From NCBI GenBank assembly GCA_047967505.1, contig CM106539.1: DNA of 64,000 nucleotides; one strand, written 5' to 3'. Shown one piece after another: positions 47,266 through 58,036 of the stretch (position 1 is its first letter; every line of letters starts with the position of its first letter). A program made the translations under genes and the position numbers. Origin of the DNA: Dipteris shenzhenensis. Lineage: Eukaryota > Polypodiophyta > Polypodiopsida > Gleicheniales. Below the pieces are notes generated by a model. The model ran no database searches. It was not told where the DNA came from and was given only the letters and a program-made list of their open reading frames with translations.

Positions 47266-48145
47266 AGCATGGGGTGAGTTTTTGGACCCAAAAAGGCCCT
47301 AGAAGTATGAGATCTGACATCATGAGACTAAGGCCTACTTTTTGCACTACTCGCATGATGTTAGAATTTCATGATCTGACATCATGAGTCTAAGGCCTAC
47401 TTTTTGCACTACTCACATGATGTTAGAATTTCATGCTTCTAGGGCTTTTTTGGGTCTGAAAACTCACACCATGCTTAAGAAGGGATGAGTAATCACATGG
47501 GTTAAAAGAATTTGGATTTATTGACTATTTACATGCTAAACCCTAAACCCTAGTTTAATACTTCAAGGTTTCAATGTCTAACCAAGGAAAGACGTTTTTT
47601 TCTTGAATTTCCTTGAACCCAAATGCTTCTATAGTATATCTAAGCCATGGGTTTAGTTTTCAGACCAAGAAAGGCCCTAGAAGCATGAAATTTGACATCA
47701 TGTGACGAGGACCTACTTTTTGCAAAAAGTAGCCCCTGGTCGTATGATGTTGAACTTCATGCTTCCACGGCCTTTCTGGGTCTCAAAAATCACCCCATGC
47801 TTTAGATGGGCTAAGTAATCACATGGGTTTAAAAAAATTTAGATTTATTGACTTTTTGGAAGCTAAACCCTAAACCCTAGTTTGATAAATTAGGGTTTGG
47901 ATGTCTAACCAAGGGAAGAATTATTCTTTTGGAATTTCCTTGAACCCAAGTGATGCTACAGAACGTCCAAACCTTGTGGTGTATTTTTAGCCCAAAAAAG
48001 GCTTTGGAAGCATGAAATCCAACATCATGCCACCAGGGCCTATAGTTTGCAAGGCTTAGCTTTTGCAAAAGGTAGGCCCTAGTTGCATGATGTCAAATTT
48101 CATCCTTCTAGGACCTTTTCTGGGCTGAAAATACAACACATAGTT
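47266..48145. repeat. Three tandem units, each with a long hairpin
   Basis: Hairpin 1 is 47266-47475: arms AGCATGGGGTGAGTTTTTGG / AGCATGGTGTGAGTTTTCAG continue to match for about 53 bp, with an inner 62-bp direct repeat from 47311. Hairpin 2 is 47644-47801: arms of about 78 bp meet in the perfect 20-bp palindrome CTACTTTTTGCAAAAAGTAG at 47713-47732. Hairpin 3 is 47971-48145, with arms of about 80 bp. Flanking DNA (TAATCACATGGGTT, CTAAACCCTAAACCCTAG, TTTCCTTGAACCCAA) is repeated with them at about 320-380 bp spacing. The whole unit therefore multiplied in tandem. Confidence 0.9.
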
Positions 48146-48230
48146 TAGATTTTCTATAGGAGCATCTAGGTTCAAGATATTCCTAATTCTTAGGGTTTTG
48201 CTATGCTAAACCCAAAACCCTAGTTTTAGT
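47534..48230. repeat. Telomere-like CCCTAAA words between hairpins
   Basis: CTAAACCCTAAACCCTAG occurs near 47537 and 47863, with a related CTAAACCCAAAACCCTAG at about 48208. Plant telomere repeats are CCCTAAA. These short interstitial copies are part of the tandem unit, not a chromosome end. Confidence 0.7.
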
Positions 48231-48429
48231 TTCCTACTGGGTGAAGATAGATAGAAATTTTCCACTTAAAATAGAGCCTTAAGAAGTGTATGGATGATAT
48301 GGAATCAAATGATTTAAAAAACCCTAAATCTTGAGTAGTCAAGGATACATCCCTTTTTTGCCTCATCTCGCAAAGGGCGCCATCTATAGTGTTCAACTAG
48401 AATCCCTTTTTTGGTCGGTCTTGCACTTG

Positions 48430-49060
48430 ATGTTGACTTGAAGGACTAGCTTCTTCACCTTTGTCCCTGAAAAATGACCTCTACAAGTCCAGGAATTCTT
48501 CATCAGACATATAGTAATCTGGCTCAGCATCCTCAATTGTCTTCTATGTCAAGTGGATTGCCTCTAAATTATTGGGTCTCGAGTCATCAAAGAATTCGAT
48601 TTCATTGACTATTTGATCGATGGGAGCACCAAAGTCAATGATATTCTCACTGGTGTCATTTGCAAGCTAGCGTAGTACCTCATCCTCTCGAAGACTAGTT
48701 TTCCTCCATCACTTCTAATAGGGTAAGGTATTCCTCACCCTCAATAGTGATTGGATGAATCGATGCCAGATGTGGCTTGGTTATTGGCTCATCAGGATTA
48801 GAGGTAAAGTATGGGTATGCATGATTCAGATATGCTAATAGGATGATCTGTCTCTTAGCTTGCTCTCTCGCTAGGTCTATAACATGCTCATCAGGTTCTA
48901 TGTCTAGGTTTACCTCATCCACTCCACCCTTGTGGATGGACCAGCTCTACCACTTGTGGATGTAAAAGGACCCTCGGGCTCTTGTTCAACATCCTCATCA
49001 AAGTTGCTAGTTGCAAGGAGAGTAGCAAGGCCTACATCTCTCTCTATCAAACGAAGGAGC
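48430..49060 (-). pseudogene. Acidic coding stretch with frameshift, family unknown
   Basis: The minus strand reads SNFDEDVEQEPEGPFTSTSG, shifts frame, then DEVNLDIEPDEHVIDLAREQ and AKRQIILLAYLNHAYPYFT up to EVMEEN. It continues in another frame with IIDFGAPIDQIVNEIEFFD and EPDYYMSDEEFLDL, interrupted by stops. The order is colinear and the composition strongly protein-like. It is likely a retroelement polyprotein spacer or a decayed host gene. No named domain was recognised. Confidence 0.45.
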
Positions 49061-49094
49061 GAAGATGAAGCATTATGGATGGGAATAATGTACT

Positions 49095-49135
<41 letters not shown>
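49095..49135. repeat. GA microsatellite
   Basis: Uninterrupted GA run of about 38 bp. Confidence 0.95.
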
Positions 49136-49142
<7 letters not shown>

Positions 49143-49550
49143 ATGGCCCTACCTAGAGTCTTCTTGAATTGAGTGCTTTGGTCAAGAGAGCTCAAAATAC
49201 CCAATGGGATCCATTGATGAGGGGAGGTAGCAATCATGAAAGATTGCCCATAGATAATTCTATCAATAAACTAAAGAGAGGGAGTATCAGTAGGAAGGAC
49301 AGATCTCAAGTGTGATTTGATATGGAGTGGCTTGCAAAAGATAGGGTAAATTTGGTCTACTAAGTTGGAATATGTGGATGAAACATTGGGAAAAGGCTTC
49401 TCTAGGGGAAGCCATGAGTGTGGGAGGATGCTAGGGAAGACAAAAACATAGGCTGTGTGGACAACAAGGTTATGCACTTTATATAGGGCACATTGCCCTA
49501 AATGTACTTTAATAAAAACACTGTCAAAACTAAAAAATAAGAACATTTAA

Positions 49551-49552
49551 AA

Positions 49553-49605
<53 letters not shown>
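49551..49605. repeat. CT then TA microsatellite
   Basis: CT run directly joined to a TA run. A second CT run lies at 49866-49908. Confidence 0.95.
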
Positions 49606-49606
<1 letters not shown>

Positions 49607-49862
49607 GGGCGACTATGTAAAAACCCCATATATCCTATGCAATCAGGGGGGAATAAAGAGACCCCCTACCTATGTATTTTCATAACCTTATTTAAATTTT
49701 GAGATGATTCAAGTATCCCTTATGTATAGAAATTTTCACTTTTTGGATTAAAAAACCCCTTATGTATGTATATTTTCTGTAAATCCATATAAAATATAAA
49801 ACCTCTTCCACCATTGATCGTAGGTGCTATCTTACATATTTCTTAGAGGACACTTGGTCCCC

Positions 49863-49911
<49 letters not shown>

Positions 49912-50119
49912 GATTACCAAGGAGCCTCCATTTAGTATCACCCCATTTTATGCATCCCAGGCCTTTGATCCATCCATACAACTCCATCCAAAGGCAAAGG
50001 TTGCCCAACTTCAAAATAAAGGTGCCCATGTCAGTTGAGTCAATGCTTGGGGGCCCTTAGCCCATGGGTTACCATAGTAGGTTCACTTCTAATTAACTAA
50101 ATCCACTTCTTAATCCATT

Positions 50120-50660
50120 CTCATAACTTTTTCTCTCCTAATGATAGTTAGCAATGCTAGTACTTAGCAAGACTATACTTGTGGTGCTATCATAGTACTA
50201 CTACCATAGCTAGTATTGTTAGCATGTGTATGCTACTACTATGTTTTTGCTTAGTAATTCTTGAAATTAGTAGTATCAATACTAATTCTAGGTTAGTAGT
50301 TACCAATGCTAGCACTTAGCACTACTACTACTAGTGCTAGCAATGTTAGAACTAGCATGAGTAAGTTGGGAATGATAGTTCCTAGAAGATTTGTGCTCAT
50401 GCTAGCTTTGTAGTAGCTAGTTTATCTTAGCATGGTTCTATAATGCTACTCTAGAAGTGCTATGGTACTAGTTAGCAATGCCTAGTAGTGGACATATGCT
50501 ATTCTAGAAGTGTTATGATAGACTTACATAGCACTTGGCTATCTTAATATTGGTATATAGATATTAGTACTCTTAGGTATATAGTTGTAGTGCTAGCTAA
50601 TAGCATCTACTATGCTTTTTCTAACTCCTAGGATATGTAGCTACTAGGGCCCATTCCCAC
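50120..50660. repeat. Cryptic CTA/TAG-rich low-complexity region
   Basis: GCTAG, TAGTA and CTACTA words occur far more often than elsewhere, without a fixed period. No gene lies here. Confidence 0.7.
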
Positions 50661-51430
50661 TATTAGTCAACAAGGACTAGTTAATGATTTTGACTAAAGT
50701 GTGTGTATTCTCATTGGGATTTCAAGGGGGTCTATCTATATAAAATATCTTTAATGCATTTTAAAGATGCTTGGAAATCTAGCACCCCAAAAATAATGGC
50801 TTTTAAGGTCCTATTGTGAAGAGCAACAAGTTGAAATATAGGAAATAAGGGTTTGACTTAAAGGTAGATAGTCAGAATGCTACTTTAGTTAAGGCTTTTT
50901 CTAGGTTTTTTAATAGGTCAAGACCAAGTACAAACAAAACAAGATGGGTACTTGTTTGAGATCCCTTGAAAAGAAGAGGCCATTGAACTTGTAAGCTTAG
51001 AGAATGACATCATGATGTAACGATATACCATTTTATGCCAAAAAAGATTCAAAATTTCTTATTAAGACAACTTTATGCATAGCATATTGGGTACCAATGA
51101 GGATGAAATCATGTTGCTAGTAGTGACTTTAAAAGAGCTAAAATAGTTATGTTAAATGCACTATTATAGCATAATGGTAGGTTTAAAAAGGCCCTTAGTC
51201 TAAGAGTTCTAATGCTAGTTCTAATTGATAGGTAAGCACTACTACTAGAGCATTGTTAACTACTATTTAGTAGGTATTTACCCCTTCTATTTATGTAATA
51301 CAAAGGGGAAAGCACATATCAAGAAACATGGCACATGAAACTCATATCTATCATAGTCAGAGTCTTCTTAAATTTTGCGATACTAAATCCAAGCATGATA
51401 TTGGTGTCTTGTCGAATTGCCTTGCATAAG
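50661..51430. other. No gene recognised
   Basis: AT-rich DNA, with more CTA/TAG words near 51170-51290. Confidence 0.4.
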
Positions 51431-51499
51431 TTATTATGCAAATATTGACCCCATGTATGTGCATTTGTATAAAATAGAAAAAATGGTGCATGTGATTAC

Positions 51500-52200
51500 A
51501 AGGACATACCAACAAATCCACAATAATGATAAGCCACTTTTAAGAGAAAGTGGTTGTATACGAACAAGGTAGGGGGTAGGGAACAACAACATATGCTTGT
51601 TTGAACTGCATGGCTTCTTGTAGAAATCCACATGTAGCATTTGCCTCCTTAAGCTATTTCTCTTTGTATTCACAATTTAATTGCCACACCAAAACAACCA
51701 CTTAGCACTTCAAAATACACATTCACAACTTCCCGTTTCTTGTTATTAATTACTGGCAAGAGGTAGTCAATGAACAATACATGTCAAAAGATTAAAATAG
51801 ATTCATGATTAATACCTTGCAAATTTCAAGTTTTCTCTTTAACTCCTCATTGTTGGTGGTTGGTATTTATGGCTACATAATGATGGAGAGCAAATTCTCA
51901 TTAAGCTCAATGTCATATTGCAACTTTCTTCTTCGCAAGGTGAACCCCCTTATCAAAGTTTCCTGATATACTTTGTAGTGGAGCAATACTATTTCCTTTA
52001 AAAAACAATAACAAACCCAATGAGCCTTCACCTTGTGGCTAGACTTTGGAGATTTATAAAAAAACATAGAAAGCAATTGCTCTTTGGTTATATCTTTAGA
52101 TCTAGAAATCTCATGTAGATTTCTAGTCAAGATAAGGCCATAATCATCATGGAACTCTTCAACATGATGGCGAAACCTTCTTTGAAATGGAGGCTCCACT
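51500..52200 (-). pseudogene. Candidate decayed gene fragment with coiled-coil-like exons
   Basis: The minus-strand frame 51873-52199 starts MEPPFQRRFRHHVEEFHDDY and reads on, past a stop, to TNNEELKRKLEICK followed by GTATTAAT. After about 170 AT-rich bases another piece reads CEYKEK, a stop, then LKEANATCGFLQEAMQFKQ. The heptad-like Leu spacing suggests a coiled coil split by an intron. The family is not recognised and the stops suggest decay. Confidence 0.3.
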
Positions 52201-52736
52201 TGTATCCTCCTTGCCCAAGAGCCGTATGAGTAGCTCTTTTAGATAGGATTCTCTAGAAGTTTGGTGTTCAGGTGAGGAGAAAGTAGATTGTGGGAGAGTG
52301 AGTTGAACTATTATACATGCCTCACACTTGTAAATGCCTCATTATGGTGCTATGTTCAAGTTTCTATTTATCATGATCCAATTAGCTACTAAGTTCAAGG
52401 TTCTATTTAGCACAAAGGCTCTCAAAGTTTTGCCCACCTAACCATGCATCCACCCAAATAGTAAATAGTACTACAACAGTGCTATATATAATAACACTCT
52501 TGCTAGTACACAATGGAGGAACAAAAGGAACATACAAGTATAGCAAACCTCTATCGTCCTTAGGAAAGAGAACAAAAGAAAGAAGCACCAAATGATTCAT
52601 AGAGTATTCAAGGTGAATTATTTACAAGCATCAAACATAGGCATAGTCATTTGTGAAGTAGAACAATCAGTAGATAGTAGACTTCCTAAATGATGGAAGT
52701 ATAGAATGCTTTATAGAACCCCTTGAGACACAAACA

Positions 52737-52966
52737 TTACAAAATACGAAGAGGGGAGAGGAGAAGAGTGGAGATGATGAGAGAGGGCACAACTGGAGAG
52801 CACACCACAAATGACTAACTGTACACTAGATTTAGTTGAAAATGTAGAATATATACAAACCCATTTAGGATTAGGGTTAGGGCATCTAACCCTTTCCTTT
52901 ATAGCACTCTATTGGATTAGTGCTATGCATATATGATCACATGATGTTGAGCATGAACTCTCAACA
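52737..52966 (-). mobile_element. 3' LTR of the pol-less Copia element
   Basis: The minus strand begins TGTTGAGAGTTCATGC after the polypurine tract and ends near ATTTTGTAA. The terminal CA is mutated. Confidence 0.85.
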
Positions 52967-52989
52967 CCTTCCCTCAAGATCAACATCAT

Positions 52990-53470
52990 GAAGTAGGCCT
53001 TACCTCATTGCCATTTTGCAGATAGTGGCATCTGTTGTGATTGAGCTAACATGGCATGCTTATCTGATACTGTAGCTAGCATTCTGTACAAGCATCCTTC
53101 CTTGACACTTTTTGCTACTAGTTGACATCTAGATTTACCTTTGATAATGCATTCATCTCCGTTGAAGATGATTCAACAGTTGTGTTTCGTCATTTGACCT
53201 ACTAACAGGAGGTTCTTGCTGAGCTTCGAAACATAGAGCACATCTTTCACCAATCCTTTCGTACCAGTGAAATTGTTCATAGAGATAACACCTGTCCCTT
53301 GAACTAGATTTAGTGTATTATCTACTATGTAAATGACATTCTTTTGACCTTCTAATGGTTCATCTGTGTGAACCATTCCTGATGATTTGTCATGTGAGAT
53401 GATGCACTGCTATTGATATACCAAGGATCCTATTCTACTTGGTCAACTTGATAGTTGAAATCCTCTTTGG
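52990..53470 (-). pseudogene. Copia protease and gag-pre-integrase remnant
   Basis: The protease motif reads WYINSSASSHMT where active copies have WYLDSGASSHMT, so the catalytic Asp is Asn. Next comes LVKDVLYVSKLSKNLLLVGQ, the usual strand after the active site, then FNGDECIIKGKSRCQLVAKS and KEGCLYRML from the gag-pre-integrase domain. The frame ends at KWQ and the polypurine tract follows. Everything from the integrase HHCC onward is missing. Confidence 0.85.
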
Positions 53471-53599
53471 GATTGTAATTAGTGTCTAGGTACATTGTAT
53501 GAGTCTTTTGCATTTCCTTGTTTGCAAGAAACATATTCCCATGTTCATTTGCAAAATGACTATGACTATAGAATATCCATCATGATGATTTTTTCTTCC

Positions 53600-54635
53600 A
53601 CGAAAATTCCCTCAATTACTGTTGGTCTAACCGCCTTGGTTGTACTGCTTCTTACAACAATCTCTTTCATAGTGTCCAAACTTATGACAGTACTTGCACT
53701 AGAGGTTTGACATGTTGGTGGATGCATTCCCTCGTCCTTGGAACCTTCCTCGATTGAATGATTTTCTCTTTGCTGATGTTGATGATGCTGAGGATGATGT
53801 TGATGCTGATTTTGGCTTTGCTGATGATTTTGTTGCTAATGATGACCAATTTTCTAGAATGATCTACCTCTGCCTCTACCTCTGCCTCTACCTCTACTTC
53901 TATCTGAAGCTGTGAATGCCTTATCATTAGAGTGACCTTTGCGTGCTTTGAATGACTTAAGTCCTGAGTTCTTTAGTAAGACTGACTAAAGTTCTTCCAA
54001 TGTCAAAATTTGTTGTTGGATGGCAATACTCTAGACTAGATTCTTGTATCTCTCCTAGTCATTCAGGATGACTTGAACATTTTTTATTGGATTCATAGTC
54101 TCTCTTACTGCTTGCGAGTTGATTGTTATAGTCTTTGATCCGAAGTTCATAAGCATGACCGGTTTCACTACTGTTGCAAGAACTTTGGTTGATTTTGGTT
54201 TCTCAGTGTGAGAATCATGGAAGTGTTCTTTGACTCGTATAGAGCTACGAACATATCCCATGCTTCTCTCGATGTCCTGACTATGTTGAGCTGGCCTAGC
54301 ATGACATCTTGCACATTCTGCTTGATAAGATGATATACATACTTATCTTTCTTATCCCATTCTGCTTGAGCTCGGGCAATGGCAGGATCTGCTATAGGTG
54401 CAAAATTTGTTTGTGTAGCTATAGATCCTACTGCTGCTGCTGTGACAATAGGTGGACTAGAGCTACTGCTGGCTGGATCGTCCAATGGTCTAGGTGTAGA
54501 TCCATCAACATACTCTCACTTGTCCTAAAGTACAAGAATGGTCTCCATTCAGTATTTCCATGTGCTGTAATTGGAGTTGTCTAGCTTAGCAAATGCCTCC
54601 AGATTGAGGTTGCTAGTCATAGACATGGTGCAAGA
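53600..54635 (-). pseudogene. Copia gag with CCHC zinc knuckle
   Basis: The start near 54626 reads MSMTSNLNLEAFAKLDNSNY then STWKY and a stop. The KLDNSNYSTWKY motif is the hallmark N-terminus of Copia gag. The next frame (54168-54485) holds the UBN2-like part: DKYVYHLIKQNVQDVMLGQL and TSREAWDMFVALYE. Further on, a Gln/Ser/Ile-rich region precedes a knuckle reading CYCHKFGHYERDCCK near 53660-53700. At least one stop and one frameshift interrupt it, so no full gag can be made. Confidence 0.85.
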
Positions 54636-57220
54636 AATGTACTCAAAGTGTCATGAAAAATCACTATTTGAATTAACTGCAAAACAATGATTGTGGCAAG
54701 TGAAATCTGAATTGTCATTGAAGGTAGAACTGCAATATATATAATCCTATCTGAATTACAAGGCTTGTGGCAAATGATGTCGGGAATAGCCAAGAGGCTT
54801 TACAAGGCTGAAATGATGTGCATAATGCCGTGAAATGGCCGAATATGCTTTACAATAATGGCATGTGTGTGTGAAATCAAATCATGTGCTATTTGCCCAT
54901 TGAACAATCAACAATGCCTCTAAACACTTTGAAGCCTTCTCACTGAACTGATGAACATCAAGTTTCAGGTAATGTGATGATGTGAAATCATATGTGAGCA
55001 TATGGACTGACTCTGAGTAGGTACTAGTCGGGAATTTTGGGCATGGCCTAGATTGGCAACTTGGGGAGATTAGTCTACTTTAATCTAGATATATACCAAC
55101 CATCAATTGATGAAAGAATAGCAAATAATTTCTTTTCTTTGGTTCTTTTTTTATGTGCTAGGTCAGATGCGTCGATGTAGAGGTTGATGTGCATGTAGAA
55201 AGTGGTTTTGTTGGCGAAGCTCAAAAGTGAGTGATACTTTTGCCAAAATGTGTGCATGATGTGACAAGCATATAGAGCATGAAAAATTAATCGTTTTTTA
55301 TTTTTGGAGCGCCCTCAAATTCTTCCTAGATCAAGAGATACGACCTAATCTAAGTGGAGGGACAAAAGGAGTGCGAATGTGCTCAATGATGGTGTGGCAG
55401 TCAGGGGGTCATATGCTATGACTGTGCCTAGCAGGGATTGTGCCTGTGGAGCATTGTGCTGAGGTGGTAGCTATGTGTCACATGAAGTGCCTTGCAAGGG
55501 GTTAGTGTGCTTGGAAGGGGATAGTGTGCCATGTGGCACTCATGAGGTGGCAATTGAGTAACCAAACTAGGGGTAACCTGACTCGAGGCTTGGCTTAACC
55601 AACCCTATTCTCTTGCTGACCAAGGTTACTATACTCGAGTTAACTTGATCCAAAGTGATGTGGCCTTATGGATTGATAGGGCAGACGTGGTAGTTAGCTA
55701 GTCAGAGATGATGTGGCATCCATCGGTAGTGATGACATGGCAAGTTTCGCAGGTGTGACATGGCATCATGTGATAAGGTTGGCCACGTGGCAGATAGAGT
55801 TGACACATGTCAACTCTCTCATCGTACTTGTGTGTCAATAGCCCTTAGGATAGGGTCCATGGACAGAATCTTTCGAGGTGTGAAAAAATCAAGAAGATTC
55901 TATCTTTCTCCATCATTTGAAGTCAAGGCGCTGTTGCTTGTTGGAGCCTCGGTCCGTGATGCATTGTGTGTAGCTTTGCTCTTGGAGGTTCACGTTTGTA
56001 GGTGGAGCTGCTTAGTTGTAGACTACGTCTCGGTCGATGGAGGCGTGGAGCAGGGTAAGGGTTGGAGGTCCACCTCATTGGAGATATGCAGTGGCTAAGT
56101 GTGGGCTATTATAGAAGCTCATGGGGGTATATTCTACCATTGTCTGCTATTTGGAGCTTCATTGCAGGAATGCAGCCCATGACTGTTGAAGGGTAGTTGC
56201 TGGGCATAGTTGGATGGAGGCAGGCATTCGAGGCTATCGGTCGAGGCTCGTTGACACTACTCGTTGACGATTATGTTGCATGTTTTGTAGGTCATGGGAG
56301 TCGCTTCTTGCCTTCTTCCATTTTTGGAGGCTCGTAGAGTCCTGGCTACATAGCTTTGGTCGTTGGAGTCTCTAGTCGTCGCTGGAGTTACGAGGGCTTA
56401 AGAGAGGTCGTTGCTGTAGCATATGCAGGTTGATCTACTTTGCTGAAGGTGCTCTTGCTTTTAGCTGTCCATCATCACACCATGTCTAGCTACCCGTATG
56501 GAGTAGATGCTGTAGAGGTGCCTTAGGAGCTGTCAATCGTGGGCTATCTTATCTGCTTGGAGATCTTAGAGGAGCTACATCACTGCGTCTTTTGTGCAGG
56601 CTCGTTGGAGCCACTGTCTCTTGGTTTGGTTGATTAGAGAGGCTATGCCGTAGAGAGGCTATACTGCTTTGGTCATTGGAGAGGCACAGCTTTGAAAGGC
56701 CCTTTGGTTGATGAAGCTTTGTAGGCTTTGGCTTTGCAAAGTTGTTGTAGAAGGAGCTCGAAACTATGCTTTGGCTTTACAAAGTTGCTGTAGAAGGAGC
56801 TCGAAGCTACCCTTGAAGGTTGGGTGGCCTTAGCTCTTGAAGGTCCTTGTTGACGACCTTTGAAGACTATATCTCTTAACCTCTCTCAAACTGAATGGAT
56901 TTCAGTCTCTTTCTCTCAATGAACTCACACTCCTCACACTCAAAGAATGCTCTCTTTTAGAAGATTTCTCTCATAAAATAATCGAAAGAACTCTCTCTCA
57001 CACTCAAAGAAAGAATAGTGGATATAAATTTCCTCTCAATGCAATGGAAGGAATCAAGGGATGGAAATCTTCTCTCAATGGATGGAATTTTCTTCTTAAG
57101 ATGGACGAAATTCTCTCTATAGAAGTGAAGGGAAGGAACTCATGATCACTCAAGAGGACTCTCAGACTCTCAATCACTCTCACTCTCTCAAGAGTCACAA
57201 TGCCTCAGCGAAAAGGCAAG
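54636..57220 (-). other. 2.6-kb leader between PBS and gag of the Copia element
   Basis: Unusually long for a Copia leader. The part at about 55740-56830 is less AT-rich and full of GGAG, TTGG and CTCG words. It contains a doublet GCTTTGCAAAGTTG / GCTTTACAAAGTTG followed by TGTAGAAGGAGCTCGAA (about 56720-56815). The part next to the PBS is rich in CTCTC. No known domain was seen. It may be captured host DNA or a nested insertion. Confidence 0.6.
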
Positions 57221-57235
57221 GGAGCTCTAATACCA
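57221..57235 (-). other. Primer-binding site of the pol-less Copia element
   Basis: The minus strand reads TGGTATTAGAGCTCC, a near match to the initiator-Met tRNA PBS, directly after the 5' LTR. Confidence 0.82.
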
Positions 57236-57463
57236 TGATAAAATATGAAGAGGGGAGAGAAGAAGAGTGGAGATGAGGAGAGAGGGCACAGCTAAAGAGC
57301 ACACCACAAATGACTAACTGTACACTAGATTTAGTTGATAATGTAGAATATACAAACCCATTTAGGGTTAGGGTTAAGGCATCTAACCCTTTCCTTTATA
57401 GCACTCTATTGGGTTAGTGCTATGCACATATGATCACATGATGCTGAGCATGAACTCTTAACA
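57236..57463 (-). mobile_element. 5' LTR of the pol-less Copia element
   Basis: The minus strand begins TGTTAAGAGTTCATGCTC and ends TATTTTATCA next to the PBS. It differs from the 3' LTR at scattered positions and small indels, so the insertion is not recent. Confidence 0.88.
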
Positions 57464-57712
57464 ACACACACACACACACACATACTCACTCATGCATGCA
57501 TGTACGCACACACACAAACAAGCAAACATGCATGCACACGCACAAAAGCACAGACATTCATGCACGCATGCATGCACTTAGGCACACAGAGGGCACACAT
57601 GAATGTGAATGTGCACGTACATGCACATATGCATGCGTGTGTGCATGTACACAAGTGGGCACATAGCGTGTGCGCGGCCACGCACGTGCGGGTGCGCACA
57701 CACACAATAACA
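57464..57712. repeat. CA/TG/CG-rich alternating purine-pyrimidine tract
   Basis: About 250 bp of mostly alternating CA, CG and TG steps (CACACA, CATGCATGCATG, GCGTGTGCGCGG). The frames on both strands here (His/Cys/Ala-rich) are by-products. Confidence 0.9.
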
Positions 57713-57862
57713 ACAATTGTGCTTATGACACCAAATGTTGTGATAGCATAAATCCCATACATTGTTGATCTACACTTTATTGACATGGAAAAAAGGGTGA
57801 ACTAAAGTTAGAAGACAAGTACATTACTTACAAAGAAATATATGGAAATTAAGGGAATATAG

Positions 57863-58036
57863 TGTCCCTAGGGGTTCGCTATTGCAAAAACCTACAGAAA
57901 AAATGTGCTCATAGGTAATAATAAAACCCTACCTACATGTGCTCATAGATAATAATAGACTCCTCCCCCTAGGGGTTCACTATTGCAAAACTACAAAAAA
58001 CATGTGCTCATAGTAATAATAGAATCCTATCTACAT
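57863..58036. repeat. 101-bp tandem duplication
   Basis: CCTAGGGGTTCxCTATTGCAAAA, then ATGTGCTCATAG and AATAATA, is present at 57867 and 57968, with an additional short copy of ATGTGCTCATAGATAATAATA between. Confidence 0.9.

Larger units (their letters stand above)
52737..57463 (-). mobile_element. Copia retrotransposon lacking most of pol, 4.7 kb
   Basis: The 5' LTR is 57236-57463 and the 3' LTR 52737-52966 (minus orientation, about 230 bp each, TGTTRAGAGTTCATGCT start). The PBS TGGTATTAGAGCTCC lies at 57221-57235 and the polypurine tract (TTGAGGGAAGGTG) directly before the 3' LTR. The interior has a 2.6-kb leader, gag, zinc knuckle, a protease remnant and part of the gag-pre-integrase domain. 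Integrase, RT and RNase H are absent. Flanking bases AAACA and ACACA could be a mutated 5-bp target duplication. It could only move with proteins from another copy, and its gag is also damaged. Confidence 0.88.

Noticed and set aside
47266-48145. CRISPR-like array of regularly spaced repeats
   Set aside because: The units are long hairpins with duplicated flanks in eukaryotic plant DNA. There are no short repeats with unique spacers and no cas genes.
47534-48230. CCCTAAA words as a telomere remnant or chromosome end
   Set aside because: Only two adjacent units per site, and they lie inside a locally duplicated block. This is far too short for a telomere and explained by tandem copying.
48370-48395. 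Minus-strand TGGCGCCC as a Gypsy primer-binding site
   Set aside because: The preceding bases do not form a convincing LTR end (no terminal CA) and no repeat of the upstream sequence was seen.
57490-57786. Cys/His-rich frame resembling a metal-binding protein
   Set aside because: It is a translation of CA/TG/CG alternating repeats, and frames on both strands are equally open.
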